Below are positions 1 through 7,496 of a DNA stretch of 32,129 nucleotides, piece by piece. A program made the translations under genes and the position numbers. Below the pieces are notes generated by a model. That model worked only from the letters and a program-made list of their open reading frames with translations. It ran no database searches and was not told the DNA's origin. Origin of the DNA: a virus; the IMG/VR virus record IMGVR_UViG_3300009636_000024, positions 1-32,129 of that record; one strand, written 5' to 3'. The stretch's first letter is position 1. Each line of letters starts with the position of its first letter.

Positions 1-1
1 C

Positions 2-2218
2 TCATGGGGCAATGGCACGACGGTTCTTTTCACTTGGGCAACTGGCGCGACTCCACCGACATACTATCTTAGTGGGAGTTCGGGTGCGACCGAGAGCGTC
101 GTTCGCGGCGATCCCTACGTGATCGTGAACTGGAACTCCAGCGGCACGTTCGGGGTCATCAAGGCTCCTACCTATATCGGGAATGGGGGAAGCTACCCCA
201 CGACTGGTACCGCACTTGTCTTTGCGACCAGCGGAACGGGGACGCAGTATGTCCAAGGCACGCCCGGAGTGACGATTCCCAAGGGCCATCCGGCGCGAAT
301 CGACTTACTGGAATCTACGGCCAACTATGCCTACGCCCGTGGCGTCGGGCTAGAGGCCGATTACATGGGGACGCCGAATACCACGACCGGCAGCCGGGTG
401 CTCACCAATCAGCGTGAAGTGCTCTACCTTTTGCCCAAGCTGTTCCTGGTCTACGACCGCACGCAGCAGACGCATCAACTCCAGCAGGCGGTGAGCTTCA
501 CGTCGATAATCGATGCGGCGGGCGGGAACCCCATCGCGCTGGTCACGGGCGGCCACACGTTTCACAGCGGGATGCAGGTTAAGCTCACCAGCGTCGCGGG
601 GACCGGATGCAGCGGCCTGAATAATCAGACCTACACCATCACGGCCCTGGATGGGACGCACTTCAGTCTGAATGGTCAGACGACGGCGCTTGGGGCAACG
701 GCTTGCACGGGCACGGCAACGGGCAACAAGTGGGGCCAGCAGCTGATCTCCTGGACGACCGGCGCAATTCCCACGGAAGTCACCACGAGCGGACAGATCG
801 CCGCTGGGATGCGCCAGTGGCACGTCAAAGCACCCGCCGTCAGCATCGCCAGCATCGGCAACACGACGCCCGTGAAGGTAGTGACGAGCGCTCCGCACCT
901 GATGAACAGCGGCATGAGCACGGTGATTGCCGGACAGAGCGGCGGATGCGCAGGGCTGAATGGCGCATGGTGGATCACCGCCGTAGATCTATACACGTTC
1001 ACGCTCAACGGCTCAACGGCGTGCGGGGCAGTCGGGGCGGTCGGCACCAGCCAGAAGTTCAACGGAGCCATCACCACGATCAAGCCGCTCACGCCACCCG
1101 CAGTCCTGCAAGATCCAATGCTGACCGTCGGGCAGACCAGCGGCTCGGGCATGATCTATCGGCTAGAGATTCACGATCCGCGAAACTGCACCTCGAACGC
1201 TTCCTGGTGCTTGGCCTCGGGCGCGGATACTGCCGACTCGCAGAACTGGCTTACGGCCTTGGATGCCAGCGTCTCGGCGTCCGACACGGCCACCCTGACA
1301 CCGCTGACAGCGACCAATGCCGACATGGTGCAGGTGACTACGGGCATCGTGGCGGGCTTCCAGAACGCGCAGGTGGGCAGTGGGAATTGCTCGAACTACA
1401 CTTGCACGCCGCCCGTTCCCGTTCTGCCGATCTCGTACACCTTCACTTACCAGTCGAGCTCGACGGCGCACACTCTGGCCGGGATGCTCCCGAGCACGGC
1501 CTACAAGGTGGACACCTCCACGCTAGGCAGCGTCGCCATTACCGCCAGCGGCAGCGGAAGCACGGTAACAAGCACGGCGAACGGCGTCCTGGCTTTCACG
1601 AGCGCCGGGTCCAGCAGCCCGCCAGCACCTACGATCACCGGCCTGTCACCATCCTCCGCGACTGCTGGCGGGGCGCAGTTCACACTCACGATCAACGGTG
1701 CAAACTACGACTCAAGCTGCGCGGCGACTTGGAACTCTACCAGCCTGGCCACGACCTACGTGGGCACGACGCAGTGCACCGCCGTCGTTCCGGCGCTTCT
1801 CATCGCCGCACCGGGGACCGCCAGCGTCACGGTGACGACCACGGGCGGCGGGACTTCGAGCCCGAGCACGTTCACGATCAACGCCACCAGCGCACCCACC
1901 ATCTCCAGCCTGAGCCCAGCTACGAAGCTCATGGGCAGCACCGGGTTTACGCTCACGGTGAATGGGGCAAACTATGATGCAACCGCCGTGGTCTACTGGA
2001 ACGGCACTCCGCTCGTGACCACCTACGTCGGCCCCACTCAGGTCACGGCCCCAATCACTGCGGGCATGGTCGTGAGCGCGGGGACGTTCCCCATCACCGT
2101 CTCGACGACTACCAGCGGTGCAACATCTTCGCCCTACAATTTCAGCGTTAATGCACCCTTTGTGCCATCGCAGATTGGCGGCAAGGTGACACTAGGCGGA
2201 AAGATCCAGGTTCACTAG
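2..2218 (+). CDS. Phage surface/tail protein with heparinase-like and TIG domains (5' partial)
   Basis: The frame is open to the left edge, so the gene starts outside the window; the GTG at 119 is internal. The visible 738 codons begin with a region resembling the C-terminal beta-sandwich of heparinase II/III-type proteins (motif LYLLPKLFLVYDR near nt 422-460, and RLEIHDPRN and NWLTALDAS near nt 1158-1275). Two small beta modules of the type often labelled 'E1 FCCH-like' in phage proteins lie within it at about nt 527-725 and 869-1060. Two TIG/IPT immunoglobulin-like domains follow at about nt 1620-1890 and 1890-2145. Cysteines tend to pair within modules, which suggests disulfides. The likely role is glycan binding or degradation on the host surface; enzymatic activity is unproven because the catalytic part would lie upstream. 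The gene is 26 bases before an adaptor gene, within a rightward structural operon. Confidence 0.6.
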   Translation, partial: SWGNGTTVLFTWATGATPPTYYLSGSSGATESVVRGDPYVIVNWNSSGTFGVIKAPTYIGNGGSYPTTGTALVFATSGTGTQYVQGTPGVTIPKGHPARIDLLESTANYAYARGVGLEADYMGTPNTTTGSRVLTNQREVLYLLPKLFLVYDRTQQTHQLQQAVSFTSIIDAAGGNPIALVTGGHTFHSGMQVKLTSVAGTGCSGLNNQTYTITALDGTHFSLNGQTTALGATACTGTATGNKWGQQLISWTTGAIPTEVTTSGQIAAGMRQWHVKAPAVSIASIGNTTPVKVVTSAPHLMNSGMSTVIAGQSGGCAGLNGAWWITAVDLYTFTLNGSTACGAVGAVGTSQKFNGAITTIKPLTPPAVLQDPMLTVGQTSGSGMIYRLEIHDPRNCTSNASWCLASGADTADSQNWLTALDASVSASDTATLTPLTATNADMVQVTTGIVAGFQNAQVGSGNCSNYTCTPPVPVLPISYTFTYQSSSTAHTLAGMLPSTAYKVDTSTLGSVAITASGSGSTVTSTANGVLAFTSAGSSSPPAPTITGLSPSSATAGGAQFTLTINGANYDSSCAATWNSTSLATTYVGTTQCTAVVPALLIAAPGTASVTVTTTGGGTSSPSTFTINATSAPTISSLSPATKLMGSTGFTLTVNGANYDATAVVYWNGTPLVTTYVGPTQVTAPITAGMVVSAGTFPITVSTTTSGATSSPYNFSVNAPFVPSQIGGKVTLGGKIQVH

Positions 2219-2244
2219 GGACTTCGATTCCCAATAAAGAAGCT

Positions 2245-3414
2245 ATGGCCCAATTTACGGAAACTCTCCAGTCGATGCAAAATCGCGTGTGCAAGCAGCG
2301 CATTGGTCTGGACCGGACTCTGGCCGTAGACTTCCTTAACGAGAGGTTGCGGCAAATACTCGACCGTAAGCCGGATTGGTCTAGTCTACTGAAGCGTAAC
2401 CTTCTATCCATCCCGCAGGCATACTCTATTGGGACGATTGCGGTTACAACTGGGTCTACGCTCGTCGCGGGGGCGGGAACAAATTGGCCTGTCGATGACG
2501 TAGTGAACACCCACATCCAGGAGCCGTTACGGGCAGCTAGGACCGTTTGGGTCACTCCCGACAGCACTGTCGGCATCACGCCCAGCAGCCTGCTCTACGT
2601 GGACTCCGCAAGCCCTTACCCTGAGACTGTAGCCGTGTTGGACATGATGGCAGGACGCATCCTGTGCGCCTTTCAATTCCCGCACGAGGCGAACTTCACA
2701 GCGACAGCAAGCTCTCTCGTCAACCTTCAGTTGCGTGTCAATTCAATTAACCCAATTTTCACCGTGCAGGCGGTAACGAGCCCCACGAGTCTGTATCTAG
2801 ACAATCCGTGGGGACAGGTTGGCGCTGCGGGGATGGCCTATCAGATTTTGCTAGCCTATACGCCTTTTGCTGGGGACGTAAAAGAACTGGTTGTCGTTGT
2901 GGATAATTTTCAGCAAATCGCGCTCCGGTTGCAGGTATCTCAGGAAGAACTCAACCTGTACGACCCGAACCGAACGGCGACTGATTCTCCCAACTGTATT
3001 GCCAATTTGGGGCCGAACCTCAACGGCCAGCAAATGTACGAGATTTATCCTCCACCGTCAATTCCGTACCAGCTTTCTTACCTTTACCATGCCCGTTGGA
3101 AGGGGATGAGGCTCCCAGACGATACTCCTCCTGCGGGAATCAACCCCAATGCCCTCATATATGGGGCTCTGGCAGATGCCTTTGCTACGCCTTGCCCTCG
3201 TCCTCCAGACATGAAGGATGCGTTCTTTAGCCTGGAAACGGCGAATATGTACCAAGCTCGGTTCGAGCAGGCCGTTATTGAGATAATGAACAGTGAGGAA
3301 AGTTCCTATCAGAAGGCCTTTACTTGGAATTTCGCTCAGACTTGGGGAGGAATGGGGATGGGGGCGAACTGGGAGCAATCGCATTCTTGGGAAGCGGCGG
3401 CTGGAGATTACTAA
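2245..3414 (+). CDS. Adaptor-like neck protein 1 (389 aa)
   Basis: I read this as a head-tail connector of the podoviral adaptor type, which links the portal to the tail nozzle. The N-terminal LNERLRQILDRKPDWSSL segment looks like the first helix of adaptor proteins. The C-terminal part has the typical IYPPPSIPYQLSYLYHARW strand followed by helices (ALIYGALADAF and the 320-350 region). A beta-rich insertion at about residues 50-200 makes it longer than classic adaptors (about 200 aa). The ATG follows an AAAGAAG Shine-Dalgarno-like stretch. It ends one base before the tailspike-like gene. It is one of three adaptor-like proteins here (others at 6325 and 8791), so it could instead be a specialised neck or tail-decoration paralogue. 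The family assignment rests on motif resemblance only. Confidence 0.5.
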   Translation: MAQFTETLQSMQNRVCKQRIGLDRTLAVDFLNERLRQILDRKPDWSSLLKRNLLSIPQAYSIGTIAVTTGSTLVAGAGTNWPVDDVVNTHIQEPLRAARTVWVTPDSTVGITPSSLLYVDSASPYPETVAVLDMMAGRILCAFQFPHEANFTATASSLVNLQLRVNSINPIFTVQAVTSPTSLYLDNPWGQVGAAGMAYQILLAYTPFAGDVKELVVVVDNFQQIALRLQVSQEELNLYDPNRTATDSPNCIANLGPNLNGQQMYEIYPPPSIPYQLSYLYHARWKGMRLPDDTPPAGINPNALIYGALADAFATPCPRPPDMKDAFFSLETANMYQARFEQAVIEIMNSEESSYQKAFTWNFAQTWGGMGMGANWEQSHSWEAAAGDY

Positions 3415-3415
3415 T

Positions 3416-5671
3416 ATGAAACACTTTCCTTTTCCTGTCTTGATTGCTTTCTCTCTCTTCACGGCGAAAGCTCAGACCATCCCCCAGCCGCTCCAAGTGG
3501 TTAGGGTCTACAACGTCACAAGCGCCTCTCAGGTGTTCGACAACCGCTCCACGGCGGCTATGGGCTGCAACTACTTCAGTTACTACGTGAACAGCAACGT
3601 AGGGGCCTATACGATCCAGTTGGAGTACAGCGACGTGAGTAGGACTGGGCCGTGGACGCCATTCCCCACAAGCCAGATCACCAACACGTCCTTTGTCCCA
3701 ATTGGCGTTGGCAACGGGTATCACAGTTGGGTGCGCCTCAACACGCTTTCGGGTAGCACATCTTCAACGCTCTCCTGCTCCAAGGACTACTTCATCACCT
3801 CTTCGGCTTCCTCAATCAGCGCCATAGCGGACCCTGGCTTCAATTGCATCCCATTCCGTAGCGGGCCGGGGATGTCGCGGTGTGCGACCGAGGCGGACTT
3901 GCCCGTAACGATTTCCCCATCGGGGGACACAACTGGGGCTACGGACCTAGCGAACATTCAGGCAGCGATCAATGCCGTTTCAACCAACGGCTATACCATC
4001 GGGATGTACCCCGGAACGTACTACACGAACAGCACGGTCCAGATGGGCAATGGTTCGGCGAGCGCCGCCTCGACAACGGCTGGCATTAAACTAGCTTGCT
4101 TGGGTGCTGGCCCCGGCTGCATCGTAAACTCTTTAAGCTCCGGCCCGGCCTTTCAGATCAATGGGCCGATGGACGGATGGGGTATTAGTGGAATAAACAT
4201 CGTCCTCAGTGCTCCCAACGCTATCGGTATAGAGCCGGTCTCTGCTACCTGGGGTAAGGTGGAGAACGTCAACATCTCCCTTTTTGCTGCCAACCAAATA
4301 GCTATTTACGAAACTACAAACAGCGCGACCTCCGGGACTGGACTCAGCAACACGATGCACAACAAGTGGACGCAAGTGTCTATAGTCATGGGCACGACTG
4401 CCACGAACGCTCAGGGAGTCTATCTCACTGGCTATCCGACCGCCTACCCTCCTGGTCCGTCCTCCGATGCCTGCCTGGAAGAATACGACAACCTGACGAT
4501 CAATGCGATGCTCGCAAACCAAACCGGCGTCCATTTGCAGAATACCGACAGCGATCAATTCTTCTACTTTCATCAGTACAATACCAACGTGGGCTGTCTC
4601 GTGACTGCTCCTTGCCAGAGCATCATTTGGTTCGACTACACGGGCGATCCGTTCTACCCTTCGGATGTGAATTTCTTCAGTCTCACGGGCGGAGGCCAGC
4701 ACCGGGTTTACACGACTGGCACCCCTTCTGGTGCGACACCCAATGCCATCTACGGGCTGGGCCTGACGAACGGAATGCAGATCCCGGTGTACGTTGCCAA
4801 TTTGAACACGCTAGCGAACGAGAATATAATCTTCAACACCAACGGGAATGTAGTGGGGACGGCAGGCCCAGGCCTAGAGTTCATCACGGGGATTTACCAG
4901 CCGTACCTAAATTCAGCCTTCCCCGCTGGCGGGCAGGGGGCCTACGACCACTTTATAGGATATTCAGACAACAGTGCATCAATACCAGCAGGAAGCAAAG
5001 AGACCGTTATTAACTCTTTCAACAACCTGAGCCTCTACCGAATTATAGGCGAATCTGGCAGTTTTGCCGCTCCAGCCTTTACTTCTCTCTTCCAGTTTTG
5101 GTCCGATGGAACTGCACAATTTGGGCTGAATGTTCCCAAGACCAGCGATACTTTTACGGTAGGGAATAACAATCCAGTCTCGAATGTGACAATGACGGTG
5201 GAGATGGGTGGAGGTCAAGCGGCTACAAGCATCCCAGGGTTCAGGGTGGTGAATCCAGGGACCCCATTCAGCCTTGTCACCACTTCGGCGACTGCGAGTG
5301 GGGCTACGTTGCAATTCTCGGGCGGCACGACAGGCGTGGCGAATGGGCAGTATCTATCGGGGCCGAACATTCAGGCCGGGAGCACCGTCAGTTCGTACAC
5401 GGGCACGAGTGTTACCATGAACAACGGTGTCCTACTGACAGGAGTTTCCACGGGGGCGACGATCATTTTTTATCCAACCCCTGTGAATGTTTTCGCGGTC
5501 ACTGCGGGCGGCATCTCCGTGGGAACGATAAATATAGGCCAGTTAGCCTCCCAGCCCATCAATACAATCGCACGGTGTTCTAATTGTACTGTCGGCTCTT
5601 GCCTCACGGTCGGCAGTGGGGCGTGGGTTTTTTTCGACGGAAGCGGCCACTATACTTGCCCGATCCCATAA
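3416..5671 (+). CDS. Secreted beta-helix tailspike-like protein (751 aa)
   Basis: The start is set at ATG 3416, one base after the upstream stop, because the protein then opens with a clear Sec signal peptide: a basic start, a hydrophobic core and an AKA/Q cleavage site at residues 17-20. An upstream in-frame start at 3293 would bury this signal and overlap the neighbour by 122 bases. From about residue 155 the sequence has the pectate-lyase-superfamily entry pattern (DTTGATDLANIQAAINA, then MYPGTYY) and many short beta turns typical of a right-handed beta helix. These are common in phage tailspikes that bind or cleave polysaccharide. The C-terminus is a separate small cysteine-rich domain (about residues 700-751, five Cys). 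Catalytic residues cannot be assigned. A signal peptide on a tailspike is unusual. Confidence 0.6.
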   Translation: MKHFPFPVLIAFSLFTAKAQTIPQPLQVVRVYNVTSASQVFDNRSTAAMGCNYFSYYVNSNVGAYTIQLEYSDVSRTGPWTPFPTSQITNTSFVPIGVGNGYHSWVRLNTLSGSTSSTLSCSKDYFITSSASSISAIADPGFNCIPFRSGPGMSRCATEADLPVTISPSGDTTGATDLANIQAAINAVSTNGYTIGMYPGTYYTNSTVQMGNGSASAASTTAGIKLACLGAGPGCIVNSLSSGPAFQINGPMDGWGISGINIVLSAPNAIGIEPVSATWGKVENVNISLFAANQIAIYETTNSATSGTGLSNTMHNKWTQVSIVMGTTATNAQGVYLTGYPTAYPPGPSSDACLEEYDNLTINAMLANQTGVHLQNTDSDQFFYFHQYNTNVGCLVTAPCQSIIWFDYTGDPFYPSDVNFFSLTGGGQHRVYTTGTPSGATPNAIYGLGLTNGMQIPVYVANLNTLANENIIFNTNGNVVGTAGPGLEFITGIYQPYLNSAFPAGGQGAYDHFIGYSDNSASIPAGSKETVINSFNNLSLYRIIGESGSFAAPAFTSLFQFWSDGTAQFGLNVPKTSDTFTVGNNNPVSNVTMTVEMGGGQAATSIPGFRVVNPGTPFSLVTTSATASGATLQFSGGTTGVANGQYLSGPNIQAGSTVSSYTGTSVTMNNGVLLTGVSTGATIIFYPTPVNVFAVTAGGISVGTINIGQLASQPINTIARCSNCTVGSCLTVGSGAWVFFDGSGHYTCPIP

Positions 5672-5689
5672 TGGAGAAAGTGTAATTCG

Positions 5690-5706
5690 GCAGGGCTTCG
5701 GCCCGC
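5690..5706 (+). other. TTCG-tetraloop hairpin between genes
   Basis: GGGC (5693-5696), TTCG loop (5697-5700) and GCCC (5701-5704) form a perfect stem. A further GC/GC pair (5690-5691 with 5705-5706) is separated by a bulged A. No T-run follows, so it is not a canonical intrinsic terminator. It sits in the 59-base gap after the tailspike gene and could protect mRNA ends or reduce read-through. Confidence 0.5.
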
Positions 5707-5730
5707 TACATAATTGGAGAAAACAAATTG

Positions 5731-6021
5731 ATGCCAGATAACGCTTATAAGAACGGAGACACCCTCTATAAATGGGGCCTAAATCCTGGACAGATTATTA
5801 CGATCATCGTCCTGGTGATAGGCATGGCTGTCTCTTGGGGTAGTCTCTCTCAGCAGATTGCTACGCACACCGAAATGCTCGGCAGGATGGCGGTAGACCA
5901 AGCCACTATGAGCCGTGACCTCCTCGGATTGCGGGAAGAACAGGCGCGCGTTCGCGGCAAACTGGAAGAGCATGATCGTGAAGATTCCGCGTGGCGCGCG
6001 GCTCATCGTAAAGACAGGTAA
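5731..6021 (+). CDS. Single-TM coiled-coil protein, i-spanin/Rz-like candidate (96 aa)
   Basis: The protein has a short polar N-terminus, one hydrophobic helix at about residues 21-41 (ITIIVLVIGMAVSWG region) and then a charged helical region with heptad-like spacing (QQIATH to EEHDREDSAWR). This topology, N-in with an extracytoplasmic coiled coil, fits an inner-membrane spanin subunit (Rz-like), which helps disrupt the outer membrane at lysis. A membrane-anchored tail accessory or an antiholin-like protein is also possible. The ATG at 5731 has a GGAGA Shine-Dalgarno ten bases upstream; a TTG one codon earlier is an alternative start. The lysozyme gene lies less than 1 kb downstream, which supports a lysis role. 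No embedded o-spanin was identified. Confidence 0.4.
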   Translation: MPDNAYKNGDTLYKWGLNPGQIITIIVLVIGMAVSWGSLSQQIATHTEMLGRMAVDQATMSRDLLGLREEQARVRGKLEEHDREDSAWRAAHRKDR

Positions 6022-6034
6022 AAGAGAGGGCATT

Positions 6035-6325
6035 ATGCAGCGTAAACCAGACAACGGCGAGTCCACGTTCGACAAGTTTCGTTCTCCGCAGGCGGTCCCA
6101 GTGGAGCCTGAAGGTGAGATCCTTCAACGCATGGCCCAGTCGGACACCTACAACGAAAGCGAACGCAAGTCAATGGTGAGATCGGCGGAATGGCTTGATC
6201 GTGAGACGATGGGGCGGGAACTGTTTAACACACAGATGAACTCGCCTGGGGCTTCTACGTTCTCCAAGGGCCGAGTGTTCGATTGCCCAGAGCCGGAAAC
6301 CTCTGAGCGAAAAAAAGGTGCTTAG
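6035..6325 (+). CDS. Hypothetical phage protein (96 aa)
   Basis: I do not recognise this family. The start at ATG 6035 is preceded by a good AGAGAGGG Shine-Dalgarno, whereas an in-frame start at 5915 would overlap the previous gene by more than 100 bases. The protein is hydrophilic and mostly helical, with no membrane segment; its middle (ESERKSMVRSAEWLDRETM) looks like an amphipathic helix. The stop is part of TAGTG, shared with the next gene. A run of seven A in phase as A_AAA_AAA lies three codons before the stop, and a -1 slip there would continue into the downstream adaptor protein. Its place next to a neck gene suggests a virion or assembly role, which is inference only. Confidence 0.6.
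   Translation: MQRKPDNGESTFDKFRSPQAVPVEPEGEILQRMAQSDTYNESERKSMVRSAEWLDRETMGRELFNTQMNSPGASTFSKGRVFDCPEPETSERKKGA
6310..6316 (+). promoter_or_regulatory. Candidate -1 ribosomal frameshift heptamer A_AAA_AAA
   Basis: In the frame of the 96-aa gene the codons read CGA AAA AAA GGT GCT TAG, so the heptamer is in the correct phase for simultaneous -1 slippage. The -1 frame reads AGG TGC TTA and then GTG, the start codon of the 217-aa adaptor gene, with no stop between. The fusion would be about 310 aa. A weak AGTG/CACT hairpin (6324-6327 with 6336-6339) lies seven bases downstream. The overlapping AAGGTG also serves as the Shine-Dalgarno of the next gene, so simple translational coupling is the competing explanation. 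Confidence 0.35.
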
Positions 6326-6978
6326 TGCCGCTTGTCACTCTCGGGGCCTTGAAAGCACGGGTTTATTCCAGGCTGGATGGCAACACATTACTTTACCAGC
6401 CGTCCGAAGTGGCTAGTGCGCTTAACGAAGCGGTCCAGGTCGTCAACCTCTCCACGGGGTTCATCCAAGGCACATTCCAGATTCCAGGGTGGTCTCAGGC
6501 CAACCGAATCTGGTACGACACCCCCGCTCAGATCCTCATTCCCCTGCGCGTCACCTTTGAGGGTATGTACCTTCAACCGACGACGCTTTGGCAATTGGGC
6601 GCTTCTTATCCCAATTGGACGGCAGACACAACCAGCAGTGTGGGGCTTCCTGTTTCCTATTGGGTCCCGTGTGGTCTGACGAAGTTCGGGATCTACCCCG
6701 CTGATTCCCTTGGTGGCTGTGACATCAGGGTAACTGGAGTGATGGAGCCAGTCCCATTGGTGGCCGATACGGACATCCTTAATCTCCCCAACGAGTACGC
6801 CAGCGCCGTTGATTTTCTGGCGGCACATACTCTCATGCTGAAGGAATCTTCGACTATCTTTGCCCACGGATCGACGGACTATCAGAAGTACCTGTCCGTC
6901 AACAAGAAGATGACAATATGGAAGGGGCTGACGCAACCGCGCTACTTTATCCCAGAGGCGCAGCAGGCGAAAACATGA
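6325..6978 (+). CDS. Adaptor-like neck protein 2 (217 aa)
   Basis: Length and layout match the podoviral head-tail adaptor family: an N-terminal helix with ALNEAVQVVNLSTGF, a beta-rich middle, and a terminal helical part with KFGIYPADSLGGCDIRVTG followed by LPNEYASAVDFLAAHTLMLKE. In known phages such proteins form a dodecameric ring under the portal. Of the three adaptor-like genes in this window it is the most compact. The GTG start overlaps the previous stop (TAGTG) and is preceded by AAGGTG. Its own stop overlaps the lysozyme start (ATGA). A -1 frameshift at 6310 could add the upstream 96-aa protein to its N-terminus. Confidence 0.6.
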   Translation: MPLVTLGALKARVYSRLDGNTLLYQPSEVASALNEAVQVVNLSTGFIQGTFQIPGWSQANRIWYDTPAQILIPLRVTFEGMYLQPTTLWQLGASYPNWTADTTSSVGLPVSYWVPCGLTKFGIYPADSLGGCDIRVTGVMEPVPLVADTDILNLPNEYASAVDFLAAHTLMLKESSTIFAHGSTDYQKYLSVNKKMTIWKGLTQPRYFIPEAQQAKT

Positions 6979-7496
6979 CCGACGAATTCAAGGCAAAACT
7001 GATCGACATGCTCTCTACCCACGAGGGTCGCAAGGCTTGGATGTATCCCGATACAGCGGGGAACGTGACCGTGGGGGTTGGGCACCTTATTTTTTCGTCC
7101 AGCGCTGCAACACAGTTAGGGTTTACCGACGTAAATCTCGACACAGCATCAGAGGAGGATGTTGTCAACGGATGGAATTTCGTCAAGTCCAGCAACCAGG
7201 AATACAAGTCCCTGATATTAGCAGACAGCGCAATTGACAATCTCCTGATGGGAGACGTTTCTCACTTCTACCTTGTCTTGATCCAGACTTTCCCGGCGTT
7301 TGAATCGTATCCCGAGCCAGCGCAATTGGGCCTCTACGACATGGTATTCAACCTGGGGAGCTTTCGAGCTTTCCCACGATTTGGGGCGGCTGTTCTAAAC
7401 CGGAATTGGGCATCGGCGGCAGCGGAATGCCAACGCGAGGGCATTGGAGCCGCCCGCAATCAGGATACAAAGAATCAGTTTTTGGAGTGCGCATGA
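6975..7496 (+). CDS. T4-type lysozyme (GH24 muramidase), 173 aa
   Basis: This enzyme hydrolyses the N-acetylmuramic acid to N-acetylglucosamine bond of peptidoglycan. The catalytic arrangement of T4 lysozyme (Glu-x8-Asp-x5-Thr) is fully present as Glu17, Asp26 and Thr32, within HEGRKAWMYPDTAGNVTVG and followed by GVGHL. The C-terminal MVFNLGSFRAFPRF segment is also typical of the family. No signal peptide or SAR anchor is visible, so release would need a holin, or the enzyme may be carried in the virion. The start at ATG 6975 is chosen because it overlaps the upstream stop (ATGA) and gives the usual family length. Both ends overlap tail or neck genes by four bases, an unusual site for a lysis endolysin. 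The 14-bp palindromic repeat occurs inside it at 7275. Confidence 0.9.
   Translation: MTDEFKAKLIDMLSTHEGRKAWMYPDTAGNVTVGVGHLIFSSSAATQLGFTDVNLDTASEEDVVNGWNFVKSSNQEYKSLILADSAIDNLLMGDVSHFYLVLIQTFPAFESYPEPAQLGLYDMVFNLGSFRAFPRFGAAVLNRNWASAAAECQREGIGAARNQDTKNQFLECA
7275..7288 (-). repeat. Dispersed 14-bp interrupted palindrome, copy 1
   Basis: On the minus strand it reads GTCTGGATCAAGAC and is antisense to the lysozyme gene. It is identical over 15 bases to the intergenic copy at 29732. It lies inside codons for LVLIQTF, a reading frame unlike that of the copies in the large polyvalent protein. Confidence 0.7.

Noticed and set aside
119-121. GTG as the start of the left-edge protein
   Set aside because: The frame stays open to base 2 with protein-like sequence, so the gene continues to the left of the window.
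703-1977. A 424-codon open frame on the plus strand, rich in His, Arg and Gln
   Set aside because: It overlaps the TIG-domain protein in another frame; its composition is typical of an out-of-frame reading of GC-rich coding DNA.
5629-5635. T_TTT_TTC slippery heptamer near the end of the tailspike gene
   Set aside because: A -1 slip would only replace the last residues by a short basic tail ending at 5683, with no link to another gene.
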